Below the pieces are notes generated by a model. The model did no database searches. It saw only the letters and a list, made by a program, of their open reading frames with translations, and was not told the DNA's origin. From Bacilli bacterium (GTDB taxonomy: Bacteria > Bacillota_I > Bacilli_A > ML615J-28 > CAG-698), in assembly GCA_023228385.1 (NCBI GenBank), contig JALOBF010000004.1, positions 1 through 33,693 on the forward strand: 33,693 nt of DNA, given 5' to 3'. Shown piece by piece: positions 7,195 to 14,904 of the stretch. Each line of letters begins with the position of its first letter. Position 1 is the stretch's first letter. The translations under genes and the position numbers were made by a program.

Positions 7195-8270
7195 AGGTTA
7201 GAAAAAGAATGAAAATTTATGAAGATCTTGTTAATCTGGATGGAATTTCCGGTCATGAAACCAGTGTTAGAAATTATTTATATCGAGAAATTGAAAAATC
7301 ATCCGACCGTATTATTAAAGACAAATTAGGCAGTGTTTTTGGTGTTGCTTTGGGTGCAGAGCAACCGATAATTATGATTGCCGGTCATATGGACGAAGTC
7401 GGTGCCATGGTATCTGCGATTACGGAAAAGGGCTTTATTAAAATGATTGCTATTGGCGGCATAAATCCAGAGATTATGGTATCGCAAAATGTTGCAGTAA
7501 CAATTAGAAACAATAAAAAAATCAAAGGCGTCGTAGGAGCTATTCCGCCTCATATTACCCGAGGAGACGATAAATCGCCCGATTTTTCCTTTGATAATCT
7601 TTTACTGGATATCGGCGCCGATTCGCGTGAGCATGCCCAACAGATGGGAATTGAAATTGGTCAAATGATAACATTTGAAAACAATTATTATATAACTGAA
7701 GATGGTAAAAAAATTGTTTCAAAGGCTTGGGATAATCGTTTTGGTTGTGGTATGGCCGTTGAAATACTCAAAGAAGTAAGTCAAATAAGCCACCCTAATA
7801 CGGTTATAGCCGGAGCAACCGTTCAGGAAGAAGTTGGTCTCCGGGGGGCTTATACTGCAACACAAACGGTTAAACCGGATTTATTCATTGCTGTTGATGT
7901 TTCTCCGGTCGGCGATTTTCTAGATAAAAATCATCCTCGGGCTTACGGGAAGTTAGGCGGCGGCTTTTTAATTCGCTTTTATGATCCGCGGACACTTATG
8001 AATCCGTTAATTAAACAATATTTTGAAAATTTAGCATTTCGCAATAATATCCCTTTTCAGCAATTTTTATCAATGGGAGGAACCGATGCGGGAGCCGCTC
8101 AGTATGCCGGTAACGGCGTTTTGGCGACCACAATCGGACTTCCCGGGCGTTATATTCATTCTTCAGCTTCTATGATTCATATCGATGATGTTGAAGCGGT
8201 ACGAAAAATGCTTTTGGCAATTATCAAAGATTTTGATCGGCAAAAATTAGAGGAACTGAAAAATGCGTAG
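7191..8270 (+). CDS. M42 family glutamyl/leucyl aminopeptidase
   Basis: A protein of 359 residues. All metal and catalytic positions of the M42 family are visible: His66 and Asp68 in G-H-M-D-E-V-G, bridging Asp181 in W-D-N-R, Glu213-Glu214 in Q-E-E-V-G-L-R-G, Asp236 in V-D-V-S, and His323 near the end. These enzymes form large oligomeric shells and trim N-terminal residues from peptides. The start at 7191 follows an excellent AAGGTGA site and overlaps trmB by four bases; an internal ATG at 7209 lacks such a site. With pepV this makes two peptide-degrading enzymes in one operon. Substrate preference cannot be read from sequence. Confidence 0.92.
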   Translation: MKVRKRMKIYEDLVNLDGISGHETSVRNYLYREIEKSSDRIIKDKLGSVFGVALGAEQPIIMIAGHMDEVGAMVSAITEKGFIKMIAIGGINPEIMVSQNVAVTIRNNKKIKGVVGAIPPHITRGDDKSPDFSFDNLLLDIGADSREHAQQMGIEIGQMITFENNYYITEDGKKIVSKAWDNRFGCGMAVEILKEVSQISHPNTVIAGATVQEEVGLRGAYTATQTVKPDLFIAVDVSPVGDFLDKNHPRAYGKLGGGFLIRFYDPRTLMNPLIKQYFENLAFRNNIPFQQFLSMGGTDAGAAQYAGNGVLATTIGLPGRYIHSSASMIHIDDVEAVRKMLLAIIKDFDRQKLEELKNA

Positions 8271-8787
8271 ATGCTATTTGGGTTCACTTAATAAAGTAAA
8301 GCTCGCGGCATCAAAGGAAATATTGAAGGATTATGAAGTTATCGGAATGTCCGTTGAAAGTGGGGTCGGCAAACAACCGCTTTCCGATAAGGCTACGATT
8401 GCCGGAGCTTTTAACCGGGCTCAAGCCTTACCTAAGGACGGATTGCGTCTGGGCTTAGAAGCCGGCGTTCAGATGCACGGTGATATTTTATTTTTAGTGA
8501 ACTGGGGCGTATTGTTTGATGAAGACGATATTCCTTATTATGCCGGGGGGACAAGAATACCCTTACCGGATTTTATAAAACAGAGTCTTTTTGAAGAAAA
8601 AAAAGAATTGGCCGAAATTATGGATAGATATCTTTGTACAAACGATATTAAACAAAAAGAAGGCGCAATTGGTTATTTTACGGCTTCCATGGTAAAACGT
8701 AAAGAGATTTTTACACATATAGTAAAACTGTTGTATGGACAATATATAAAAAGGAGAGAATATGAAAGGTCTGATTTTACTCGCTAA
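8263..8787 (+). CDS. DUF84 family inosine/xanthosine triphosphatase-like protein
   Basis: A protein of 174 residues. It has the N-terminal G-S-x-N-x-V-K phosphate-binding segment, the middle G-L-E-A-G-V, and the W-G-V-L-F strand typical of the YjjX/DUF84 family. These hydrolyse non-canonical purine nucleoside triphosphates such as ITP and XTP, protecting nucleic acids. Its start overlaps the M42 gene by eight bases and its end overlaps the DJ-1 gene by 26 bases, so translational coupling is likely. The last dozen residues are charged and may be a lineage-specific tail. Confidence 0.82.
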   Translation: MRRCYLGSLNKVKLAASKEILKDYEVIGMSVESGVGKQPLSDKATIAGAFNRAQALPKDGLRLGLEAGVQMHGDILFLVNWGVLFDEDDIPYYAGGTRIPLPDFIKQSLFEEKKELAEIMDRYLCTNDIKQKEGAIGYFTASMVKRKEIFTHIVKLLYGQYIKRREYERSDFTR

Positions 8788-9313
8788 TGGTTTTGAGGAT
8801 ACCGAAGCGATAACTACTATTAATATTTTGCGTCGCGCTAAAATATCATTGGCAGTGGTTGCGGTCGGTGATGATTTACTTGTCAAGTCCCAAGCGGGAT
8901 TGTATGTAAAAGCGGAAACAACGCTTAAAGAAATTAACGAGCAACATTATGATTTTTTAGTGATTCCCGGTGGCAGAGCAGTAAGAGAAGTGTTAGATCA
9001 CAGTAAAAGGGTTTTAAGTTTAATCGACAAATTTGTTTTGACTGAGAAATTGATAGCGGCAATTTGTGCAGCTCCCGCCCTTCTTGGAAAACGCGGTCAT
9101 TTTAAAGACCAAAGTTTTACCTGTTTTCCCGGATGTGATGTTGGAATTACCGAAGGAAAATACAATCGCAAAAAGGGTGTAATTATAAGCGGCAAATTTA
9201 TTACGGCTCGAGCAATGGGCTATACTCCGCAATTCGCTTATGCGATTGTCGAATTTTTATTGGGTAAAGAAGAACGGATAAATGTCGAGAAAAGTTGTAA
9301 CGGTGGACTGTGA
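8762..9313 (+). CDS. DJ-1/PfpI family protein
   Basis: A protein of 183 residues with the single-domain DJ-1/ThiJ fold pattern. It has an N-terminal strand with G-F-E-D-T-E (Glu near residue 15 that pairs with the nucleophile), P-G-G-R, and the nucleophile Cys102 in A-I-C-A-A-P. Members act as deglycase/glyoxalase-like or redox-protective enzymes; which one applies here is not readable. AAAGGAGAG precedes the ATG. It is the last gene of the overlapping run from pepV, and a fresh promoter follows. Confidence 0.9.
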   Translation: MKGLILLANGFEDTEAITTINILRRAKISLAVVAVGDDLLVKSQAGLYVKAETTLKEINEQHYDFLVIPGGRAVREVLDHSKRVLSLIDKFVLTEKLIAAICAAPALLGKRGHFKDQSFTCFPGCDVGITEGKYNRKKGVIISGKFITARAMGYTPQFAYAIVEFLLGKEERINVEKSCNGGL

Positions 9314-9326
9314 GAAAATTATTTTC

Positions 9327-9356
9327 TTGCAGTTTTTCCTTATTTCGTCATATAAT
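9327..9356 (+). promoter_or_regulatory. Sigma-A promoter of the patatin-like gene
   Basis: TTGCAG (9327-9332), 18-base spacer, perfect TATAAT (9351-9356), 25 bases before the ATG at 9381. Confidence 0.75.
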
Positions 9357-9380
9357 GAAGACGTAGGGAGTGTTATGTAA

Positions 9381-10211
9381 ATGAAAATCAATGTTGTTTT
9401 TGAAGGCGGAGGAATTAAAGGAATAGCCTATATCGGCGTCTTGAAATTTTTGGAAGAGAGAGGGATTCAAATATTTCAAATCGGCGGTACCAGTGTCGGC
9501 GCAATTATTGCTTCATTGATTGCTGTCGGTTATAATTCCGGCGAACTCGAAAGACTGATTAGTAATTTTGATTTTTCCATGCTTAAATATTTTGGCAAAG
9601 CGGGCAGAGTACGTGGTATTTTAGATTCAGTAAAAGGAATAGGGATTTATTCACTTCAAGATTTTGAAGATTATATGCAATCGTTAATGGAAGCAAAAAA
9701 CAAGACGACTTTTTTAGATGTTAAATTTGGTCAGACATATTTGTTGAAAATGATTGCTGCTGAATGGATTACAAAAAAGAAAGTGATTATTCCTGATGAC
9801 TTAGGACAATTCGGTGTTAATCCTGACGTTTTCTCGATTGCAAAAGCGGCTGCGATGTCAGCAAGCATCCCTATTTTTTATCGATATTATCGTATAAATA
9901 AGTACCGATTTCTTGATGGCGGTTTGGTTAGTAATTTTCCCGTTGATTTATTTAGCGAAAGCAATATTCCGACCTTGGGCTTTCGGGTTAATGATAAATT
10001 AATCGATCGGGCTAAAGCCGTTAAAATGTATAGGAAAAAGGTCTTTAAAATAGAAAAGGAACTTGATTACAGTAATTATGAAATTATCGATATTGACACA
10101 TTTAAAATTAAGGCCACTGATTATCGTAGAGGGTTAGCCGATAAAAATCGGCTAATATTTTCAGGATACGAAAGTATCAGAAAATATTTTTATCAAAACA
10201 TAATTAAATGA
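9381..10211 (+). CDS. Patatin-like phospholipase
   Basis: A protein of 276 residues. It has the oxyanion loop G-G-G-I-K-G near residue 10, the nucleophile elbow G-T-S-V-G with Ser38, and the catalytic Asp179 in D-G-G, which together form the Ser-Asp dyad of patatin lipases. There is no signal peptide, so it is probably a cytoplasmic or membrane-surface lipid acyl hydrolase. The C-terminal 90 residues are basic and less conserved. A short ATG followed by a stop lies six bases upstream of the real start. It is monocistronic with its own promoter. An inverted repeat near the 3' end is inside the coding sequence and lacks a T run. Confidence 0.92.
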   Translation: MKINVVFEGGGIKGIAYIGVLKFLEERGIQIFQIGGTSVGAIIASLIAVGYNSGELERLISNFDFSMLKYFGKAGRVRGILDSVKGIGIYSLQDFEDYMQSLMEAKNKTTFLDVKFGQTYLLKMIAAEWITKKKVIIPDDLGQFGVNPDVFSIAKAAAMSASIPIFYRYYRINKYRFLDGGLVSNFPVDLFSESNIPTLGFRVNDKLIDRAKAVKMYRKKVFKIEKELDYSNYEIIDIDTFKIKATDYRRGLADKNRLIFSGYESIRKYFYQNIIK

Positions 10212-10226
10212 ATATTTCAATTTTTC

Positions 10227-10255
10227 TTGAAGAAACTTCAGCTTTATGTTAAAAT
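10227..10255 (+). promoter_or_regulatory. Sigma-A promoter of the P-type ATPase gene
   Basis: TTGAAG (10227-10232), 17-base spacer, TAAAAT (10250-10255) with an extended -10 TG at 10247-10248. It lies 41 bases before the chosen ATG. Confidence 0.6.
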
Positions 10256-10296
10256 TATACTGAATAATTAAAGTGTTGTGAAGAGCGGTGAAAGAT

Positions 10297-13200
10297 ATGG
10301 ACAGCAAAACCATTAATCAAAATACGGATTTATTAGATATTGATGTTAATGAGGTCGATTTAGCAAGTGAGAATAACAATAGTCCCAAAAAGGTAAAGAA
10401 AACAGATAATAAGAATAAAACAAAAAAAGACATATCCGTTCTTGATGCTCTAAAGCAAAAGGAAACGATTAAATTAGTACAAGAGGCAAAAGAGGAAACC
10501 CCTCTTGAGATCATTGATGCCCCGTTACCGAAAGAAAAAGAAGAAAAAAAAGTTAAGCGATATTATAACACTCCGATTTTGGAAGGTTTATCTTCGGATA
10601 TAGTCGCTGAAAGAATTGAAGCTAATCTGGTTAATCGCGTAACTAACGGGCATGGTAAATCGATTTTAGATATTATTTTATCCAATACCTTTACATTTTT
10701 TAATATGCTTTATCTTTCAATTACGATAATATTTTTAATTTTGAAAAGTTATGAGAACTTATTTTTCTTGGCAACGATCATACCCAATTTTTTAATCGGT
10801 ATTTATCAAGAAATTAAAGCGAAATTATTAGTTGATAAATTATCGTTAATGTCGGCACCGACAACTACCGTTATCAGAGATAAGGAAAAAATAGAAATAC
10901 CGGTAGATGAAGTTGTGCTTGATGATATTGTATTTTACACTCCGGGGAAACAAATATGTGCTGACAGCATTGTTATTGAAGGATTTATTGAAGTCAATGA
11001 ATCATTACTTACCGGTGAATCCGATGCGGTATTAAAGAATATCGGTGATGAATTATTATCAGGGAGTTTTGTCGTCAGCGGTGTTGCTGTTGCCCGTGTT
11101 GATAAAATCGGTAAAGATAATTATGTTGAAAAACTTGCCAAAGATGCCAAGGTATATCAAAAGCCAAAATCTCAGTTATTACGCTCATTAAATATTATTA
11201 TTAAATTTGTATCGGTTATTATCTTGCCTTTGGCAGTACTTACTTATATTACAACGACTAATGGCATGCCCAAGGATTTTTTACCATTTTTAAGCCGCGA
11301 CGGTTTAATAAGAGCAGGAAGTTCAGTATTGGCAATGATTCCGGCCGGATTATTTTTGCTTACCAGTGTTTCACTTTTTTATGGCGTAATTAGATTAGCA
11401 AATCGAAAAACCCTTGTACAGGAACTTTATTGTATTGAAATGTTGGCTCGTGCTAATGTTTTATGTTTAGATAAAACAGGAACGATTACCGATGGTACAA
11501 TGCGGGTTTTTGACTGTATAGAACTTAAAAACTATACTGATTATACTATCCGTGAGATTGTCGGTTCAATGATGAGCGCTTTTAAAGATTCAAATCCGAC
11601 GTCGGAAGCTTTAATAAGATTTTTTGATAAGAATGATGTTTTAGAACCAACAAAAATTATTCCCTTTTCATCAAAGCGCAAGTATAGTGCTGTTGCCTTC
11701 GGTGAACAGGGCACATTCTATTTAGGTGCCCCTGAATTTGTTTTACAGCAACATTACGATAGTGTTTCTGATAAGGTGGATAGATTTACCAATGAAGGCA
11801 ACCGAGTATTGATTTTAGGCCACGTTTCTACTCAAGTTAAAAGCGAGGATCTCCCCCGAAATATAAAGCCTTTGGCTTTAATTGTTCTTCAAGATCATAT
11901 TCGTGAAGACGCTGCGGATACGATTGATTTTTTCAAGCAAAACAGCGTTGATATAAAAATCATTTCGGGTGATAATCCAATAACTGTTTCTCAAATAGCA
12001 ATGAGAGTCGGAGTTGAGGGGGCTGAGCGTTATGTAAGTTTAGCCGGAATGACTGATGACGAAGTAAGAGAACTTGTTTTTGATTATACGGTATTTGGCC
12101 GGGTGAGTCCCGACCAGAAGAAAATAATTATTCAAACGCTTAAAGAGCATAAAAAAACCGTTGCCATGACCGGTGACGGGGTTAATGATATATTAGCTTT
12201 AAAGGAAGCGGATTGCAGTATTGCAATGGCTTCGGGAAGCGATGCGGTTCGTTATGCTTCACATTTGGTTTTGGTTGACTCTAATTTTTCAAGTATGCCC
12301 CAAGTTGTAATCGAAGGAAGAAGAGTTATTAATAACATTCAAAAGACTTCAACACTATTTCTTGTTAAAACAATATTTGCGATTCTTCTTACGATAATGT
12401 ATATTATTTTCGGTATGCAAAATGGGCCGATTAGTATCACCTATCCGTTTACCGCAAAGCATTTATATATGATAGAATGGTTTGTTCTCGGCATTCCGAC
12501 AGTCTATCTTGCTTTACAGCGTAACAGAGAGATTGTAAAAGGCAAGTTTTTGTCTAATGTTATCAAATCGACTTTACCCGGAGCATTAACGGTAGTTATC
12601 TTGCATTTGATTCTTTGCTTGCTCCGCATTACTCCTGGTTTTGAATCGTTACGAGACAACAATGTAGTTTTTACAACAATTGCGACCGTGGTAACGACAG
12701 CCGTAATGATGTTCGTTTTATTCCAAGTTTCACATCCGTTTAACTGGGTAAGAAAGATTATCTACATTGCAATGATTATATGCTGTTTTTTGATGGGCTT
12801 CAATTTGATACCGTCCAGATTTACTAAACTTGAGTTAAGTTATTATAAAAATATCGACGAACTTGCCAAAGATATTGTTATAGAAGTTAACGACAATAAA
12901 AATTGGACATTAAACGGGAAGACAACACCGGTTCGCGCTGTTGAAAAACCCAATATAGAAAACTTGTTTGCCGATACGCATCTTACTCCTAATATAACGG
13001 TTAGCAGCGATTATTTTTGGTGTCTAAATGGGATTAAAACATCGATAAATGCTTTCGATCAAAATCACCTTGTCTTAAATATTGTTGATAAATACTGGTA
13101 TATAAATAATCAAAAAACTAATGTTAAAGCCTTTAAAGCACCAAATGTTAAATATTATATTTCTGAAGAATATCGTCTTCCTGAAATTACAATTAGCGAA

Positions 13201-13722
13201 AATCATTGGGCACTCGACGGTCATTCCACAATTATTCATAGTAGCGTGAATGAGTTGACATTAACGGTAAGGGGTGGATTGTGGTGGATAAATGATCGTG
13301 AAACATCAGCAAAAGCGGAGAAAATACCGCTTAACCCAGACGAATACGTAATCCCGAACGTTACAATTGAAAAGGGGAACTTTGTTATTAACGGTATTCT
13401 AACGGATATTCCTGCCGGAATGGGTGATGATATTAATTTAGCGGTTGATGAAGAAGGATTTTGGACAATAAACGGAATAAGAACTTCTGTAAAAGCCAAG
13501 AGAATCACGGATACAGATGATATCAACGAATATGTTCCGCCGCTCCTTTCGATTAATCGAAAAGGCTATTGGCAGTTAAATGGAATAACGACAATAGTGA
13601 AAGCCGATGATGCTTTATTGATTAAAGAAATACTAATTACTTTGTTGCTGGTCCATTTCATAGCCCCCTTAATGTTGTTGATATCAAAGTGTTTTAAAAA
13701 GTTAAGAATTGCCCCCGAATAA
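10297..13722 (+). CDS. P-type cation ATPase (CtpE-like) with extracellular repeat insert
   Basis: A protein of 1141 residues, about 350 longer than typical CtpE-like pumps. Order: an acidic/basic disordered N-tail (1-90); TM1-2 (about 135-175); the actuator domain with T-G-E-S at 239; TM3-4 (about 300-370); D-K-T-G-T with phosphorylated Asp392; a hinge T-G-D-G-V-N-D at 625; then five more hydrophobic segments to about residue 840. Residues 860-1100 hold eight short repeats, then a last membrane segment and a basic tail. Counting segments puts the repeats in the outside TM9-TM10 loop. The H-L-x-x-x-E and G-I-P-T segments after TM5 are like CtpE, a calcium-uptake type pump in mycobacteria; the ion here is not provable. 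An in-frame GTG at 10288 is an alternative start. Confidence 0.88.
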   Translation: MDSKTINQNTDLLDIDVNEVDLASENNNSPKKVKKTDNKNKTKKDISVLDALKQKETIKLVQEAKEETPLEIIDAPLPKEKEEKKVKRYYNTPILEGLSSDIVAERIEANLVNRVTNGHGKSILDIILSNTFTFFNMLYLSITIIFLILKSYENLFFLATIIPNFLIGIYQEIKAKLLVDKLSLMSAPTTTVIRDKEKIEIPVDEVVLDDIVFYTPGKQICADSIVIEGFIEVNESLLTGESDAVLKNIGDELLSGSFVVSGVAVARVDKIGKDNYVEKLAKDAKVYQKPKSQLLRSLNIIIKFVSVIILPLAVLTYITTTNGMPKDFLPFLSRDGLIRAGSSVLAMIPAGLFLLTSVSLFYGVIRLANRKTLVQELYCIEMLARANVLCLDKTGTITDGTMRVFDCIELKNYTDYTIREIVGSMMSAFKDSNPTSEALIRFFDKNDVLEPTKIIPFSSKRKYSAVAFGEQGTFYLGAPEFVLQQHYDSVSDKVDRFTNEGNRVLILGHVSTQVKSEDLPRNIKPLALIVLQDHIREDAADTIDFFKQNSVDIKIISGDNPITVSQIAMRVGVEGAERYVSLAGMTDDEVRELVFDYTVFGRVSPDQKKIIIQTLKEHKKTVAMTGDGVNDILALKEADCSIAMASGSDAVRYASHLVLVDSNFSSMPQVVIEGRRVINNIQKTSTLFLVKTIFAILLTIMYIIFGMQNGPISITYPFTAKHLYMIEWFVLGIPTVYLALQRNREIVKGKFLSNVIKSTLPGALTVVILHLILCLLRITPGFESLRDNNVVFTTIATVVTTAVMMFVLFQVSHPFNWVRKIIYIAMIICCFLMGFNLIPSRFTKLELSYYKNIDELAKDIVIEVNDNKNWTLNGKTTPVRAVEKPNIENLFADTHLTPNITVSSDYFWCLNGIKTSINAFDQNHLVLNIVDKYWYINNQKTNVKAFKAPNVKYYISEEYRLPEITISENHWALDGHSTIIHSSVNELTLTVRGGLWWINDRETSAKAEKIPLNPDEYVIPNVTIEKGNFVINGILTDIPAGMGDDINLAVDEEGFWTINGIRTSVKAKRITDTDDINEYVPPLLSINRKGYWQLNGITTIVKADDALLIKEILITLLLVHFIAPLMLLISKCFKKLRIAPE
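12868..13608 (+). repeat. Eight degenerate W-x-(I/L)-N-G-x-x-T protein repeat units
   Basis: Within the ATPase, the core W-(hydrophobic)-N-G-x-x-T-x-x-x-A recurs eight times. The W position falls at residues 870, 908, 934, 971, 997, 1030 (Val here), 1056 and 1092. Gaps are 38, 26, 37, 26, 33, 26 and 36, so long and short units alternate and the true unit is a pair of about 63 residues, present four times. Each core is preceded by a short beta-like strand (for example N-I-T-V-S). DNA identity among units is low, so this is an old protein repeat, not a recent tandem DNA expansion. Confidence 0.85.
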
Positions 13723-13725
13723 TTC

Positions 13726-13754
13726 TTTACTTATATTTGATTTTATAGTATAAT
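13726..13754 (+). promoter_or_regulatory. Sigma-A promoter of the rpsF operon
   Basis: TTTACT (13726-13731), 17-base spacer, perfect TATAAT (13749-13754). Transcription would start near 13761, just before the structured leader. Confidence 0.7.
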
Positions 13755-13764
13755 AATATAGTTA

Positions 13765-13817
13765 GCAAGAATAATCCAATCCTTGCTTCGTATGAAGCCA
13801 TTAGACCATAAGGAGGT
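13765..13817 (+). promoter_or_regulatory. Structured rpsF leader, candidate S6:S18 autoregulatory RNA
   Basis: Two exclusive folds are visible. In one, GCAAG (13765-13769) pairs with CTTGC (13782-13786). In the other, GCTTC (13785-13789) pairs with GAAGC (13794-13798) and CCTT (13781-13784) pairs with AAGG (13810-13813), which is the start of the rpsF Shine-Dalgarno sequence. The second fold leaves an unpaired stretch on the 3' side only. Leaders of rpsF operons in many bacteria bind S6:S18 and repress translation; I did not find the usual CCG in the bulge, so the match to that motif is unproven. Confidence 0.5.
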
Positions 13818-13825
13818 GTAATAAA

Positions 13826-14110
13826 ATGAGAAAATACGAAGGCATGTTCATTGTTCGTCCAACATTGGATGAAGACGGTTATAAAGCATTAATAGCTGAT
13901 ATTGAAAAGATTTTTTCAGAACATAATAGTAAAGTAACTGAAATTAATATTTGGGGAATGAGAGATATGGCTTATGAAATCGATGACTTAAAAAAAGGTT
14001 ATTACGTTGCCTTTAAAGTTGAAGCCACGTCTGAGGCCGTTTTGGAATATGATCGGATTTGCAATATCAGAGAAGAGATTCTTCGCCATATTCTCGTTAA
14101 GGAGCAGTGA
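13826..14110 (+). CDS. rpsF: 30S ribosomal protein S6
   Basis: A protein of 94 residues, standard length. It begins M-R-K-Y-E, followed by the family's I-V-R-P-T-L-D-E-D and a later G-x-R-D-M-A-Y-E-I segment, ending with I-L-R-H-I-L-V. It binds S18 in the platform of the small subunit. AAGGAGGTG stands 10 bases before ATG. It is the first gene of the classical rpsF-ssb-rpsR operon and follows a leader that may allow S6:S18 feedback. Confidence 0.97.
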   Translation: MRKYEGMFIVRPTLDEDGYKALIADIEKIFSEHNSKVTEINIWGMRDMAYEIDDLKKGYYVAFKVEATSEAVLEYDRICNIREEILRHILVKEQ

Positions 14111-14117
14111 ATAATTA

Positions 14118-14612
14118 ATGAACAAGGTCATATTAGTAGGAAGATTAACTAAAGATCCTGAATTAAAAAGAACAAATAACGATATTCCCTTTGTTATGTT
14201 CACGGTTGCTATCAATCGGATTTATGCCAATAAGCAAGGAGAAAAACAAACCGACTTCATTAATTGTGTCGCTTGGCGTAATCAAGCCGAAAATTTAGCC
14301 CGTTATATGAGAAAGGGCAGTTTAGTTGGTGTTGACGGTCAATTACAATCTCGCAGTTATGATGATGCCAACGGTATTCGCCGATATGTTACTGAGGTTG
14401 TATCGGATAATATTCATTTTCTAGAGCCCAAATCGGCTCGCAGTGATACTTCTTCCGGATATAGTGATATTAGTCAATATGAAATACCGGATGATTACCG
14501 TCGATATGAAAATGATTATTACGATAGAGAAAAAGATAAAAACGAAACGAAAAATCCATTTGAAGACATTAAGAGCGATTTTAATGTTTCAAATGATGAT
14601 TTACCATTTTAG
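14118..14612 (+). CDS. ssb: Single-stranded DNA-binding protein
   Basis: A protein of 164 residues. It has an N-terminal OB-fold (M-N-K-V-I-L-V-G-R-L-T-x-D-P-E-L, F-I-N-C-V-A-W, and a V-G-V-D-G-Q-L-Q-S-R-S-Y core), then a charged, Tyr/Asp-rich linker and the D-D-L-P-F tip that recruits replication and repair proteins. It protects single-stranded DNA. It lies between rpsF and rpsR as in most Bacillota, with AAGGAG upstream of its ATG. Confidence 0.97.
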   Translation: MNKVILVGRLTKDPELKRTNNDIPFVMFTVAINRIYANKQGEKQTDFINCVAWRNQAENLARYMRKGSLVGVDGQLQSRSYDDANGIRRYVTEVVSDNIHFLEPKSARSDTSSGYSDISQYEIPDDYRRYENDYYDREKDKNETKNPFEDIKSDFNVSNDDLPF

Positions 14613-14623
14613 GAGGTTAGAAT

Positions 14624-14845
14624 ATGTCAGGTTATCGTAGAAGGAAGAAAGTCTGTTATTTTACTGAAAATAAAGTAGACCATATAGATTGGAAAGATTA
14701 TGAGTTGTTAAGACGGTTTGTTTCAGACCGCGGTAAAATTCTTCCTCGCCGGGTTACCGGCACTAAAGCTAAATATCAAAGACAATTAGCGGTAGCAATA
14801 AAAAAAGCACGGCATATGGCGTTATTGCCTTTTGTTAAAGAATAA
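14624..14845 (+). CDS. rpsR: 30S ribosomal protein S18
   Basis: A protein of 73 residues. It has a basic N-terminus (R-R-R-K-K), the Y-K/W-D-Y-x-L-L-R-R-F segment, the signature K-I-L-P-R-R-V-T-G-T, and a Q-R-Q-L-x-x-A-I-K-K-A-R end. It partners S6 on the small subunit. AGGAGG precedes the ATG. The first Cys (V-C-Y-F) is a single Cys, so there is no full zinc-binding set. An intrinsic terminator follows 10 bases after the stop. Confidence 0.97.
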   Translation: MSGYRRRKKVCYFTENKVDHIDWKDYELLRRFVSDRGKILPRRVTGTKAKYQRQLAVAIKKARHMALLPFVKE

Positions 14846-14855
14846 AGTACAAATT

Positions 14856-14882
14856 GAACCATAGACAACTATGGTTCTTTAT
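14856..14882 (+). terminator. Terminator after rpsR (first of a near-identical pair)
   Basis: GAACCATAG (14856-14864) pairs with CTATGGTTC (14869-14877), loop ACAA, followed by TTTATT. The T tract is weak, so some read-through into the lipoprotein gene is likely. The same stem with a CCAA loop occurs at 16871-16897. Confidence 0.75.
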
Positions 14883-14904
14883 TGATCTAAAGGAGATAAT
14901 AATA

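Noticed and set aside
8563..8886. Long opposite-strand reading frames such as this one and those at 3668-3859, 13236-13526 and 15874-16122
   Set aside because: They lie opposite strong family-matching genes, have no ribosome sites and no recognisable protein features.
10134..10156. Inverted repeat TTAGCCGAT / ATCGGCTAA near the end of the patatin gene
   Set aside because: It lies inside the coding sequence about 55 bases before the stop and no T run follows, so termination is unlikely.
12868..13608. Possible recent tandem DNA duplication or CRISPR-like array
   Set aside because: Repeats are only visible at protein level, with low base identity and variable spacing.
14854..14904. Upstream extension of the lipoprotein frame
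   Set aside because: It runs through the terminator hairpin, lacks a ribosome site and would bury the signal peptide; ATG 14905 with AAGGAG is better.
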